A DNA stretch of 13,866 nt, from positions 1 through 13,866 of the forward strand of contig DATMEB010000114.1 in assembly GCA_035557095.1 (NCBI GenBank). Direction: 5' to 3'. The notes beneath the pieces were generated by a model. It was not told where the DNA came from, searched no databases, and saw only the letters and a list, made by a program, of their open reading frames with translations. This DNA comes from JALZDI01 sp035557095 (GTDB taxonomy: Bacteria > Actinomycetota > Actinomycetes > Propionibacteriales > Nocardioidaceae). Positions 6,944 through 13,708 of the stretch are shown here, piece by piece. Made by a program: the position numbers and the translations under genes. Numbering within the stretch: position 1 is the stretch's first letter; each line of letters starts with the position of its first letter.

Positions 6944-8178
6944 GCACCAGGACCGACACGCACGTCGCCACCGAGGCCGTCGGCGACAGGACCGAGCAGC
7001 CAGGCGCGCCCGCGGGGGAGCGCGCCTGGCTGCTTGTCGCCCGCCGCGAGGTCGTCACGAAGCTGACAGACAAGTCGTTCGTCATCGGGACCTTGATCAC
7101 GATCGGGATGATTGTCGCGTTCCTGGGCTGGCAGATCGCCAACGAGGGCAAGACCGAGACCTACACGGTCGCGGCCACCGCCGAGTCCTCGGCCACGGCC
7201 GAGCTGCTCGCGGAACGGGTTCCCAAGGTCGACGACGCGATCCGGGTCGAGGTCACCGAGGTCGAGTCCGACGGCGCCGGCGTGAGTGCGCTCGAGGACG
7301 ACCAGGCCGACGTGCTGTTGCGCCCGGGGGACGACGGGTGGACGCTGGTCGGCACCGACGAGGTACCCGACGACCTGTCCCGAGCCTCGGAGACGGTGGT
7401 GAGAGAAGCCGCGCTGGCCAGCAACGCCGAGCAGGCCGGCACCTCGGTCGCAGCGCTGGAGCAGGACAGCGCACTCGGCACGACGCTGCTCGAGGGCGAC
7501 GCGGAGCGGCAGGGCTTCGCCAAGGCCATGGGGTTCGCGCTCGCGTTCCTCTTCTACATGGCCGCACTCGGCTTCGGCTACACGCTCTCCGGCAGCGTCG
7601 TGGAAGAGAAGGCCAACCGGATCGTGGAGATCATCACGACCAAGATCCCGGTGCGGCAGCTGCTGATCGGCAAGATCGCCGGCAACACCCTTCTGGCAGT
7701 CGGGCAGACCGCGCTGCTGGTGAGCATCGGGCTGGTCGGCGTCTCGTTCACCGAGTTCTCCAAGTACCTGCCCGCGCTCACCCAGGGCGTCGGCTGGTTC
7801 GTGGCGTTCTTCCTCGTCGGCTTCTGCTTCATCGCGTGCTGGTGGGCGGTCGCGGGGGCACTGGCCAGCCGCGCCGAGGACCTGCAGACCACGGCCACGC
7901 CGCTCAACTTCCTGATGATGGGCGTCTTCCTCGGTTCCTTCCTCTTCGACGGCACGGCGCTGACGGTCGCGTCGTATGTACCGCCGTTCTCGTGCGTGCT
8001 GATGCCGATCCGAGTGCTCCAGGGCGACGCCGCGATGTGGGAGCCGTTTGCGGCAATCGCGATCCTCGTCGCGGCGATGGGTGCGACCGTCCTGCTCGCC
8101 GAGCGGCTCTACCGCCGGGCACTGTTGCAGACCCAGGGCCGGGTGACCCTGAAGCAGGCCTGGCGCGCGACGGAATGA
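6940..8178 (+). CDS. ABC-2 type exporter membrane protein (NatB-like)
   Basis: This 412-aa permease starts at GTG 6940, which overlaps the ATPase stop in GTGA, so the two are translationally coupled. After a polar 40-residue tail there is WLLVARREVVTKLTDKSF, typical of NatB-type proteins. TM1 follows at about 48-66, then a large extracytoplasmic domain (about 67-190), and five helices in the C-terminal half (about 194-214, 241-270, 282-307, 320-340, 368-390). The motif SVVEEKANRIVEIITTKI between the second and third helices is a hallmark of this family. With the ATPase it should form a dimeric exporter in the cytoplasmic membrane. The substrate is unknown. Confidence 0.93.
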   Translation: MSTRTDTHVATEAVGDRTEQPGAPAGERAWLLVARREVVTKLTDKSFVIGTLITIGMIVAFLGWQIANEGKTETYTVAATAESSATAELLAERVPKVDDAIRVEVTEVESDGAGVSALEDDQADVLLRPGDDGWTLVGTDEVPDDLSRASETVVREAALASNAEQAGTSVAALEQDSALGTTLLEGDAERQGFAKAMGFALAFLFYMAALGFGYTLSGSVVEEKANRIVEIITTKIPVRQLLIGKIAGNTLLAVGQTALLVSIGLVGVSFTEFSKYLPALTQGVGWFVAFFLVGFCFIACWWAVAGALASRAEDLQTTATPLNFLMMGVFLGSFLFDGTALTVASYVPPFSCVLMPIRVLQGDAAMWEPFAAIAILVAAMGATVLLAERLYRRALLQTQGRVTLKQAWRATE

Positions 8179-8245
8179 CCGCACTCCCCCGTGATCGCTG
8201 TGACCGGGCCTGGACGCGGCGGGCGTGGCGAGGACGCGCCGGCCG

Positions 8246-8251
8246 TACGCT
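8246..8251 (+). promoter_or_regulatory. -10 element giving a leaderless start for the small membrane protein
   Basis: TACGCT is followed by 6 nt (GGAGGC) and ATG 8258. The GGAGG is too close to the ATG to serve as a normal ribosome site, so a leaderless transcript is the better reading. No good -35 is seen. Confidence 0.4.
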
Positions 8252-8257
8252 GGAGGC

Positions 8258-8491
8258 ATGGACAGGTACCTGACCGATCAGCGCGATCGCCCGGTCAGCG
8301 CGTTCGTCGCCGTCGTCGTGGCGCTCCTCACCGGCGGCTACATGCTGCCGTGGGCGGTCGCAGCGCTGCGCGGCAAGGCGAACCACTGGACGATCTTCTG
8401 GATCAACCTGCTGGGCGGCTGGACGGTGATCCTGTGGATCGTCGCCCTCGTGATGTCGTTCAGCGCCCACAGGGCGATCAGCCACTACTGA
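8258..8491 (+). CDS. Superinfection-immunity (Imm) family-like small membrane protein
   Basis: This is a 77-aa protein with two hydrophobic helices, about residues 15-34 and 45-67. The second half carries the pattern YMLPWAVAALRGKANHW, then IFWINLLGGWTVILWIVALV. This matches what I recall of the bacterial family named after phage T4 Imm, which blocks DNA entry of a second phage: Y-LP-x-x-A-x-x-R-G...I-x-x-x-N-x-x-x-GWT-x-x-x-W-x-x-AL. In bacteria the family is common and usually of unproven function, so defence is only a possibility. The start is ATG 8258; an in-frame GTG at 8225 would add 11 residues. It lies 79 bp after the exporter operon and faces the next gene, with 11 bp between the two stops. 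Confidence 0.8.
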   Translation: MDRYLTDQRDRPVSAFVAVVVALLTGGYMLPWAVAALRGKANHWTIFWINLLGGWTVILWIVALVMSFSAHRAISHY

Positions 8492-8502
8492 TACTGCGGT
8501 GT

Positions 8503-9084
8503 TCAGCCCAACCACGGTGCGGCGTACTCGCTGTCGAGCACGCTCGGATCATCCATGTTCTTGACCATGAGCTGCACGGTCTCCGCGATGTCACTCGTCC
8601 ATCGGTAGCACTGGTCAACAGATGTGCAGGCCGTCGGAGCGATCGACTGTGCGTACTCCACGATCTGTGAAGCCTGTCTACCGACAGCGTCGACATCGAC
8701 GCTGACGGCTTCGTTCGGTATGAGATTGGCTTCGCAGAGCGCGCCGACGTCGGAGAGCTGGCGCATCGCCCACCCCCATGGGTCAGCGTTCACCTCTGAG
8801 GCAAAGACACGTGCACTCGGTTCGTTGCCTTCGAACGTGGGGTGGTAGTGCGCCGCTGAGAAGCTTCCCGCGGGTTGATCGAGCCTGTCGAACAGGTCAG
8901 CACGCCACACCGGACGATCGATGACAAGCCTCTGCGCTGCCGACTCGCTCCCTCTATGCGGCCCAGACTCGAGCAGCCTGAGCTCCATTCGCACCCCGTG
9001 CTCCATGACACCGTCGGCCAGGCCGATCTCGAACCAATGTCGCACGAGGACCGCCACATGAGTGAAAAGGAATGCCCGCAACAT
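8503..9084 (-). CDS. Hypothetical protein, unrecognised
   Basis: From ATG 9084 this gives 193 residues beginning MLRAFLFTHVAVLVRHWFEI. The frame is open up to 9411, and an ATG at 9276 (MTHDSSTSLS) would add 64 residues. The shorter form is preferred because AGGAG lies about 10 nt before ATG 9084 and the extension looks less protein-like. Visible features are VEHGVRMELRLLE, LVIDRPVWRADLFDRLD, a His-containing stretch SFSAAHYHPTFEGNEPSAR and an acidic C-terminus. There is no signal peptide or membrane helix. HYHPTFEGNE could be a metal- or nucleotide-binding loop, but I cannot assign a family. Base composition is less GC-rich than its neighbours, which may indicate transfer. Confidence 0.65.
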   Translation of the reverse strand: MLRAFLFTHVAVLVRHWFEIGLADGVMEHGVRMELRLLESGPHRGSESAAQRLVIDRPVWRADLFDRLDQPAGSFSAAHYHPTFEGNEPSARVFASEVNADPWGWAMRQLSDVGALCEANLIPNEAVSVDVDAVGRQASQIVEYAQSIAPTACTSVDQCYRWTSDIAETVQLMVKNMDDPSVLDSEYAAPWLG

Positions 9085-9379
9085 CGTGTCCGTGCTCCTG
9101 TCTTTGCGTTCGTCAACACGGCTCGTACCGCATCGCCACGGCCCCCCGACCCGAACTCCAGCCGGCTCAGCAACTTCAAGTCGACGCAGCACCCGTCCAA
9201 TGTGACCTTGATGGAATACCGAAGAGGCCGCGTCACGCTCCTGAACAGACAGCGACGTACTCGAATCGTGCGTCATCGGAATTGAACAGCAGCGCCGACC
9301 GGGCGTGCAATACGGACTCGAAGCCGGAGCCCGGTGCCAACCGGCGATTCGTCGCCACGAGCACGGGTACCGCCTTGCC

Positions 9380-9781
9380 ATGCAAGCCCAGCAGGGTGTT
9401 GCGGCTCGCACCCACCACCAACCAGCAGGCGCCTCCTCCGCGTCCGCGGTGGAGGAGCTGGTGCAGGCCGGTGTCGCCTACCTTGCCGCTCGAGTGGCCA
9501 AGGTGATCGAGGACGCGGCCGGCGGGCTCGACCAGTTGGTCACGCCGCACGGCCCGCTCGAGCACGCGACCGTCAGCGGAATCCAGGCCGCCGCCGGCGG
9601 CCGGAACCCGCTGTGGGCAGCCGTGAAGGGCGCCTGGTCCGGCGGGGCCATCACGACTCGGGTGGTCATGGTGCTCCTGGCCGTCGCCGTCCTGCTGACC
9701 GCTGTCGTGGCTGTGGTTGGACTGCTGCTGACGATGCTCGTCGAGGCTGTAGGCGCCGCTATCCGCGCACTCACGCACTGA
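9380..9781 (+). CDS. Small membrane-anchored hypothetical protein
   Basis: The C-terminal two thirds look genuinely coding: AVEELVQAGVAYLAARVAKV, then a polar region with LDQLVTPHGPLE and NPLWAAVKGAWSGGA, then one membrane helix VVMVLLAVAVLLTAVVAVVG and a short amphipathic tail. The order is cytoplasmic helix, linker, membrane anchor. The start is uncertain: ATG 9380 gives 133 residues, GTG 9305 gives 158, and a GTG at 9449 would begin right at VEELVQAG. None has a clear ribosome site or -10. The first 20 residues after ATG 9380 look non-conserved. No function can be assigned. Confidence 0.55.
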   Translation: MQAQQGVAARTHHQPAGASSASAVEELVQAGVAYLAARVAKVIEDAAGGLDQLVTPHGPLEHATVSGIQAAAGGRNPLWAAVKGAWSGGAITTRVVMVLLAVAVLLTAVVAVVGLLLTMLVEAVGAAIRALTH

Positions 9782-9879
9782 CGGTGCCCACGTAGGCGCC
9801 ACCTGAAGGCACTTGGATGGGAACCTGCGTCAGGCGGGCACGGCTCGATCAGAAGGCATGGCTTTGGCTCGCCGCACGC

Positions 9880-9972
9880 CTATCCCATCAACAGAAGCGT
9901 GCCCACGCCCATAGTCGCCACGAGGGCGACGACGAGGACGATGGCTCCGACGCGCACGAGTCCCCACTTCAC
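9880..9972 (-). CDS. Possible 30-aa single-helix membrane peptide
   Basis: From GTG 9972 the minus strand reads MKWGLVRVGAIVLVVALV followed by ATMGVGTLLLMG and a TAG stop. The first residues are basic and the rest is one membrane helix, a layout common among real bacterial micro-proteins. An in-frame stop lies three codons before the GTG, so the frame cannot be much longer. The ribosome site is weak. It may equally be chance. Confidence 0.3.
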   Translation of the reverse strand: MKWGLVRVGAIVLVVALVATMGVGTLLLMG

Positions 9973-10010
9973 AACCGATCACCATCCCGGCGGCGCACGC
10001 CATTGGCGCA
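9973..10010. other. Short unassigned part of the 9782-10237 gap
   Basis: The gap between the membrane-anchored protein and the secreted protein is 456 bp. Apart from the possible micro-protein, the possible gene remnant and the palindromic promoter listed separately, nothing recognisable is seen in it. No terminator with a T-run is present. Confidence 0.4.
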
Positions 10011-10172
10011 CGAAGACCGCCCTGTAGCCGTTTCAGCGCCTGCAGGTCCGTCTTGCAGTCGCGCTCACGGTAGTAGAGCTCGCCACGCGACCATGTGGCG
10101 ACCCGCCTCGCAACGATCGATGTCTGCCTCGGCCAGCGGCGCACCCCGCCAGTCGTGGGAAACAAATTGCGT
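10011..10172 (-). pseudogene. Possible frameshifted gene remnant
   Basis: On the minus strand one frame reads CTQFVSHDWRGAPLAEADID, then RCEAGRHMVAWR, then stops. The next frame, from about 10084 on, continues as GELYYRERDCKTDLQALKRLQ. Joined by restoring two bases near 10078-10084 the two halves make one plausible hydrophilic, Cys- and charge-rich protein segment. No start codon is found upstream, and the segment begins at the palindromic promoter of the next gene. I do not recognise the family, so this rests on reading quality alone. Confidence 0.35.
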
Positions 10173-10176
10173 GCAA

Positions 10177-10192
10177 AAGTAAGTACTTACTT
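10177..10192. promoter_or_regulatory. 16-bp perfect palindrome, probable TetR-type operator
   Basis: AAGTAAGTACTTACTT is a perfect 8+8 palindrome in otherwise GC-rich DNA. It lies directly before the -10 candidate TACGGT (10195-10200), filling the -35/-10 spacer of the secreted-protein gene. This is where a repressor blocks transcription. Length and symmetry fit TetR-family operators, and a TetR gene follows the secreted-protein gene. Confidence 0.65.
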
Positions 10193-10194
10193 GC

Positions 10195-10200
10195 TACGGT
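10195..10200 (+). promoter_or_regulatory. -10 element of the secreted-protein gene
   Basis: TACGGT lies 37 bp before ATG 10238. The only -35 candidate at correct spacing is TGCAAA (10172-10177, 17-bp spacer), which is weak. AGGAG ends 6 nt before the ATG, so this gene has a leader, unlike several neighbours. Confidence 0.4.
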
Positions 10201-10237
10201 CCGAACGGCGTCTCACCAACGACGACAGGAGTGACTC

Positions 10238-10720
10238 ATGATGTTGAGGACCGTGCTCACCGGCCTGGCTCTGGGGGCAGCGACGACCACGGCGGGGATG
10301 GCCCTCGCTCCCCCGGCGCAAGCCGCGGGCTGGACCTGCGGCTCGTGGCAGCACAAGGAGTTCGCCACCTCCGGGTTCAACACCGACGTGGACATCCGCT
10401 TCTGCGTGAAGCGGTACACCACGGCACACGCCGGGTTCGCCGAGATCAAGTGGCGGGACGGCGCAGGGGTGAAGAAGTTCGACAACTTCGACGTCCGGAT
10501 CCGCCTCGAACGCTACGACTCCAACTACGACTCCACCGCATGCTCGTACGAGAGCGCCATCAACCTCTACGAGAGCAACGAGCGGGAGTGCAGCGGTCTG
10601 TACAGCAGCTCCTCACGCAGTGGTGGCTGGAGCGTCGACGGCTACGTCGCCTACGACTACGACGCGGACGGCGAAGGCGGCAAGACCTGGAGCCTCCGCG
10701 GCACTGGGCTGATTTCCTGA
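10238..10720 (+). CDS. Secreted protein with four cysteines, function unknown
   Basis: This 160-aa precursor has a clear Sec signal peptide: Arg4, a hydrophobic core to about residue 24, and a cleavage site after PPAQA (residue 29). The mature part, about 131 residues, is rich in Tyr, Ser, Asp and Arg and has no membrane helix. Cys34, Cys56, Cys102 and Cys118 could form two disulfides. The alternation in FDVRIRLERYDS and GYVAYDYDADG suggests beta strands. ATG 10238 has AGGAG 6 nt upstream; ATG 10241 is an equally possible second codon start. It converges on the TetR gene with 5 bp between the stops. The palindrome in its promoter implies tight repression. No family was recognised; a small extracellular binding or inhibitor-like protein is only a guess. 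Confidence 0.85.
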   Translation: MMLRTVLTGLALGAATTTAGMALAPPAQAAGWTCGSWQHKEFATSGFNTDVDIRFCVKRYTTAHAGFAEIKWRDGAGVKKFDNFDVRIRLERYDSNYDSTACSYESAINLYESNERECSGLYSSSSRSGGWSVDGYVAYDYDADGEGGKTWSLRGTGLIS

Positions 10721-10725
10721 GCTGC

Positions 10726-11322
10726 CTACCGGCCACTGTGCTCGGCCAGGAGAGCAGCCACCATGGCTGCGGCCGCACGCACGAACCGGTCCTCGTCGAC
10801 CTCCACCGGGTGCTCCCCGAAAAGGTCGCGAACCAACCAGTAGTGCGCTACCGCCCCCTGAAGTACGACGGCCACGGCACCCCAGTCCGTCTCGCCGGTC
10901 TCGTCACCGGCGAGACGGGTCAGCAGGCCGGTGAGCTGTTCGTGCATCACACGGAGCTCCGCGTCGCCGAAGCGCTCTAGCAGGGGTGGGAACGTGTCCA
11001 GCCCTCGGAAAAGAAGCCGGCTGAGATCACGGCCGTGGTCCATGTGCCGCAACCCGGACCGAGTTGCTGCGCGGAGGAGCTCCTCCGGGTCCTCCGCGCC
11101 GCTGGGGTCATTGACCAACGGCTTCTCGTGCGCGTCGGCTAGCAACCGCTCCAGCCCAGCTGCCAGCAATTCCTCCTTGGAGGCGAAGTGGCGGTAGAGG
11201 CTGCCCGAGCCCGGTCGCAGGCCGGCCGCCGCCTCGATCTCCGCGACCGACGTCGCCCCGTAACCGCGTTCGCCGAACAGCCGCATGCCCTCGCTGAGAA
11301 GCCGGTCCCGTGTCGACGCCAC
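10726..11322 (-). CDS. TetR/AcrR-family transcriptional regulator
   Basis: This 198-aa regulator starts at GTG 11322. The N-terminal DNA-binding domain reads RDRLLSEGMRLFGERGYGAT, then SVAEIEAAAGLRPGSGSLYR and HFASKEELLAAGLERL. The PGSGSLYRHF segment is the classic recognition helix of the family. The rest is the helical ligand-binding and dimer domain with no recognisable ligand signature. Its most likely target is the perfect palindrome at 10177-10192 in the promoter of the convergent secreted-protein gene. A loose 9-of-13 match to part of that palindrome overlaps its own -10, which could allow autoregulation. Confidence 0.93.
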   Translation of the reverse strand: MASTRDRLLSEGMRLFGERGYGATSVAEIEAAAGLRPGSGSLYRHFASKEELLAAGLERLLADAHEKPLVNDPSGAEDPEELLRAATRSGLRHMDHGRDLSRLLFRGLDTFPPLLERFGDAELRVMHEQLTGLLTRLAGDETGETDWGAVAVVLQGAVAHYWLVRDLFGEHPVEVDEDRFVRAAAAMVAALLAEHSGR

Positions 11323-11328
11323 GGGTGA

Positions 11329-11334
11329 AGACTA
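11329..11334 (-). promoter_or_regulatory. -10 element of the tetR-type gene (leaderless)
   Basis: On the minus strand TAGTCT (11334-11329) is followed by 6 nt and GTG 11322, fixing the start codon as the first transcribed triplet. The bases around it, AGTTAGTCTTCAC, resemble AGTAAGTACTTAC of the operator palindrome in 9 of 13 positions. Confidence 0.5.
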
Positions 11335-11339
11335 ACTAC

Positions 11340-11669
11340 GGGCCCCCGCAGTGTGACGATCGAACTGCTATCGCCCAGGCTGTGCCTTCGCTGGCTGAAG
11401 GTGCTGCGTTCAGGGTTCAATTCGTGGGCGGGGGTCTCATGGAGTGAACTTGCCTCCCTTTTCACCCGAGGAGTCCCCACCTAGCGTTGATGCCGAGCCG
11501 TCGCTGGGACCCCGCGATTCGCCGAACATCGCGCGCGAGCAAGTGGCGCCCCGTGTCCCACCCGACTGGAGGCAGGGCGCTGCTCGCTCATGAAGGTCCC
11601 GCACGGGGGGACCTCAGCTTCATCAGCCAAGCATTCGAGGGGTACCGCGGTGCCCTGTGAGGGGGTGGC
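11340..11669. other. Gap of about 330 bp with a possible promoter and small reading frames
   Basis: TTTTCA and TAGCGT (11482-11487, 17-bp spacer) may form a plus-strand promoter for the next gene. A 56-codon frame from ATG 11490 to TGA 11658-11660 ends with SFISQAFEGYRGAL, 9 bp before the next ATG. A second frame from ATG 11590 (27 codons) ends in ATGA overlapping that start. Neither has clear support beyond position. A 6-bp hairpin, GGTCCC...GGGACC (11594-11612), lies inside. No other feature is seen. Confidence 0.4.
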
Positions 11670-13172
11670 ATGAGCAATCAGACGGGGGACGTGCATCGGG
11701 TGAGCGGGGGCGCATTCCTGCGATCCCTCGACCTCCTGGCAGCGACGGCGGTCGCGGAGTCCGAAGGCCAATCGCCCGGCATGCTGACCAGTGCTGAGCG
11801 CGCGATGCTGTTCGAGATCGTGCGTCGGACCTGGCACGGTGACGGTGCGATCGTCGACGGCGGCAGTTTTCTCGGATCCTCCCTCGTAGCAGAGGCACGG
11901 GGCATGCAGGCGAACCCGAAGCTGGCCGATCTCACACTGGCACGGTTTCCTGCGGGCAGGCCGATCCACGGGTATGAGTTGGGCCACCACCCGGCACCGG
12001 CCGACCCGGCCGCGGAGCGCCGGCGTACTTACGGCGGGGTGGCATACACGCTGGGGGAGAGCTTCGTCTCGGTGCTCGAGCAGAACATCGCACCCCACCG
12101 GGACCTCATCGACCTGCACCTCGGTGACCTCACGCAAATGAGCTGGGACGAGTCGCCGGTCGAGGTCGCGTTCATCGACGTGTGCAAGACCCCTGAGCTC
12201 AACGCGCATGTCTCCCGGCAGTTCTACCCCGCGCTGATCGCTGGCGCGTCGAGGCTGATCCACCAGGACTTCTTCTTCGACCGGCTGCCGTGGATCAGGG
12301 TCACCATGGGCTATCTCGCCGACTACTTCCGCTGGGAGGGTCAGGTGGCAAGCAGCTCGGTCTACACCAACGTCGAGGCCGTTCCGGAGGACGTTGCGGG
12401 CTACGATCCGTTCACCGAGGCAACGCTGGAGGAGTGCCTGGCCTACCACGACGCGGTGGCCTTCCCCGGCATCGATCGGACGGCACGGCTGATGCTCGCG
12501 CTGTCGCGGGTTCAACTGATCTTGCACAAGGGCAGCCACGAGCACGCGCTCGAACAGCTGCAGGAGACGGCCGTCGAGTACGTCGACATCCTCGGAGCCG
12601 TATCGCAACCTGACTCCTTCCGGCCGCCGCCGGGCAGCCCGGACACCATGCTGCCCCGGTACCGCATGGACCGCGCCCTGACCCGGGTGCTGGGCGGCGC
12701 CCGCACCGGTGATCCCCGAACCGGCGCCGGTTCCTCACGACCGGGAGCGGAGCCCCCTAGCGACCTCGATCAGGCAAGGGCTGCACTGAACCGCCGGAGC
12801 TGGGACCAGGCACGGCAGATCCTGGAACCGCTCGCTGCGGCGGACCCGCAAGGGCCCGCCAAGTTCCTGCTCGCGCGCACAGAGCTCGAGGCTGGCAATC
12901 AGGACAGCGCAACCGCCATCCTCGACAGCTTGCTGTCCCGATGCCCACGACACCACCGAGCCCGCGCCCTGCGAGCCCGACTCCATCTGATCACCGGCGA
13001 TCTCACGGCAGCGCGCCACCAGGCCGACGAAGCGCTGCGGGGCGACCCACGGCTTGTTTCCGCCCGGCGGATACTCTTCGACGTCTCCGTGGCCAACCGA
13101 CTGCAACCCCAGGCCACCCGGCAACCGTGCCTCTTGCCGCCGCAAGCATCCGATCCTCGGGTGATCCGATAA
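11670..13172 (+). CDS. Methyltransferase-like protein with C-terminal TPR-like repeats
   Basis: The first part of this 500-aa protein resembles the class I SAM-dependent methyltransferase fold of the TylF/Methyltransf_24 kind. It has a glycine motif IVDGGSFLGSSLVAEARGM (about 61-79), an acidic strand end EVAFIDVCKT with Asp170, and FYPALIAGASRLIHQDFFFD, where these enzymes have a metal- or substrate-binding aspartate strand. After a Pro/Gly-rich linker (about 340-365) come helical repeats, about 366-480: DQARAALNRRSWDQARQILE, AKFLLARTELEAGNQDSATA, ARLHLITGDLTAARHQADEA. These fit two to three TPR units that bind a partner protein. No signal peptide or membrane helix is present. GAGGGGG lies 5 nt before ATG 11670. 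No sugar or polyketide genes are near to suggest a substrate. The enzymatic reading is moderate; a non-catalytic role is possible. Confidence 0.8.
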   Translation: MSNQTGDVHRVSGGAFLRSLDLLAATAVAESEGQSPGMLTSAERAMLFEIVRRTWHGDGAIVDGGSFLGSSLVAEARGMQANPKLADLTLARFPAGRPIHGYELGHHPAPADPAAERRRTYGGVAYTLGESFVSVLEQNIAPHRDLIDLHLGDLTQMSWDESPVEVAFIDVCKTPELNAHVSRQFYPALIAGASRLIHQDFFFDRLPWIRVTMGYLADYFRWEGQVASSSVYTNVEAVPEDVAGYDPFTEATLEECLAYHDAVAFPGIDRTARLMLALSRVQLILHKGSHEHALEQLQETAVEYVDILGAVSQPDSFRPPPGSPDTMLPRYRMDRALTRVLGGARTGDPRTGAGSSRPGAEPPSDLDQARAALNRRSWDQARQILEPLAAADPQGPAKFLLARTELEAGNQDSATAILDSLLSRCPRHHRARALRARLHLITGDLTAARHQADEALRGDPRLVSARRILFDVSVANRLQPQATRQPCLLPPQASDPRVIR

Positions 13173-13206
13173 ACGCGCTTCGCGGTCAAGCCGCCATGCT
13201 GGGTCG

Positions 13207-13599
13207 ATGCGATTCACCGAGCACGAGCTCACTTTGGCACTCACGGGTGCGGCGAAGAGTGTCATGGCGCGCAAGAAGTACCGCAAGCGCGGCGTGGACA
13301 TCGACACGGCGTGGGACTCCATGGACCGCTACCAGAGGTTCATGCTGCTCGACGCGGTCGGCAGCCAGATCCTGCCCGTGTTGGTGGCTCTGCCTGACGT
13401 CGAGGTTGCGCCCGGTACTCGACCTTCGTACTCATCCAAGCAGGTCGAGGAGACCGTCGCCGGGCTTGTGGGCGACGATCTTGGCAAGCTGCGACGACAG
13501 GTGACGGTCAAGGCGCGTTCTGCGCTGGTACAGACAGCCCTGGCAAACATTCCGCCTCGATTCGATCCGGACGCGCTCGGTACACCCCACGATCCCTAG
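13207..13599 (+). CDS. Hypothetical protein, 130 aa
   Basis: This is a soluble, charged protein beginning MRFTEHELTLALTGAAKSVM, with a basic cluster ARKKYRKRGVDID (about 21-33) and WDSMDRYQRFMLLDAVGSQI. The C-terminus is proline-containing (ANIPPRFDPDALGTPHDP). No signal peptide, membrane helix or known domain was recognised. Codon use is fully actinobacterial. ATG 13207 lies 6 nt after CATGCT (13195-13200), which could be a -10 for a leaderless transcript, and no ribosome site is present. It lies 34 bp after the methyltransferase-like gene on the same strand, so read-through is possible. Confidence 0.75.
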   Translation: MRFTEHELTLALTGAAKSVMARKKYRKRGVDIDTAWDSMDRYQRFMLLDAVGSQILPVLVALPDVEVAPGTRPSYSSKQVEETVAGLVGDDLGKLRRQVTVKARSALVQTALANIPPRFDPDALGTPHDP

Positions 13600-13672
13600 G
13601 CCGTACGCGCGCAGCCGTTACGCGGCCACCGTACGCACCTGCCGACGGGCGGGAATGCCAGCCAGAGCCGCG

Positions 13673-13702
13673 TTGCCGTCCACCGACCGGGTCGTCGACA
13701 CT
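13673..13702 (+). promoter_or_regulatory. Candidate promoter of the acetyltransferase gene
   Basis: TTGCCG (13673-13678), an 18-bp spacer and GACACT (13697-13702) precede ATG 13709 by 6 nt. This is again the leaderless geometry. The -10 is weak, with only the conserved A and T positions matching. Confidence 0.35.
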
Positions 13703-13708
13703 CGGTTC

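Noticed and set aside
8164..8174. GCGCGCGACGGA near the exporter permease stop, similar to half of the palindromic operator
   Set aside because: Only half a site, inside coding sequence, and such strings are frequent at this GC content.
10721..10725. A shared bidirectional terminator between the convergent secreted-protein and tetR-type genes
   Set aside because: Only 5 bp separate the stops and no stable symmetric stem was seen spanning them.
13600..13654. Two CGTACG hexamers and GC-rich partial inverted repeats after the 130-aa gene
   Set aside because: The arms do not pair over a useful length and no terminator or operator pattern could be made.
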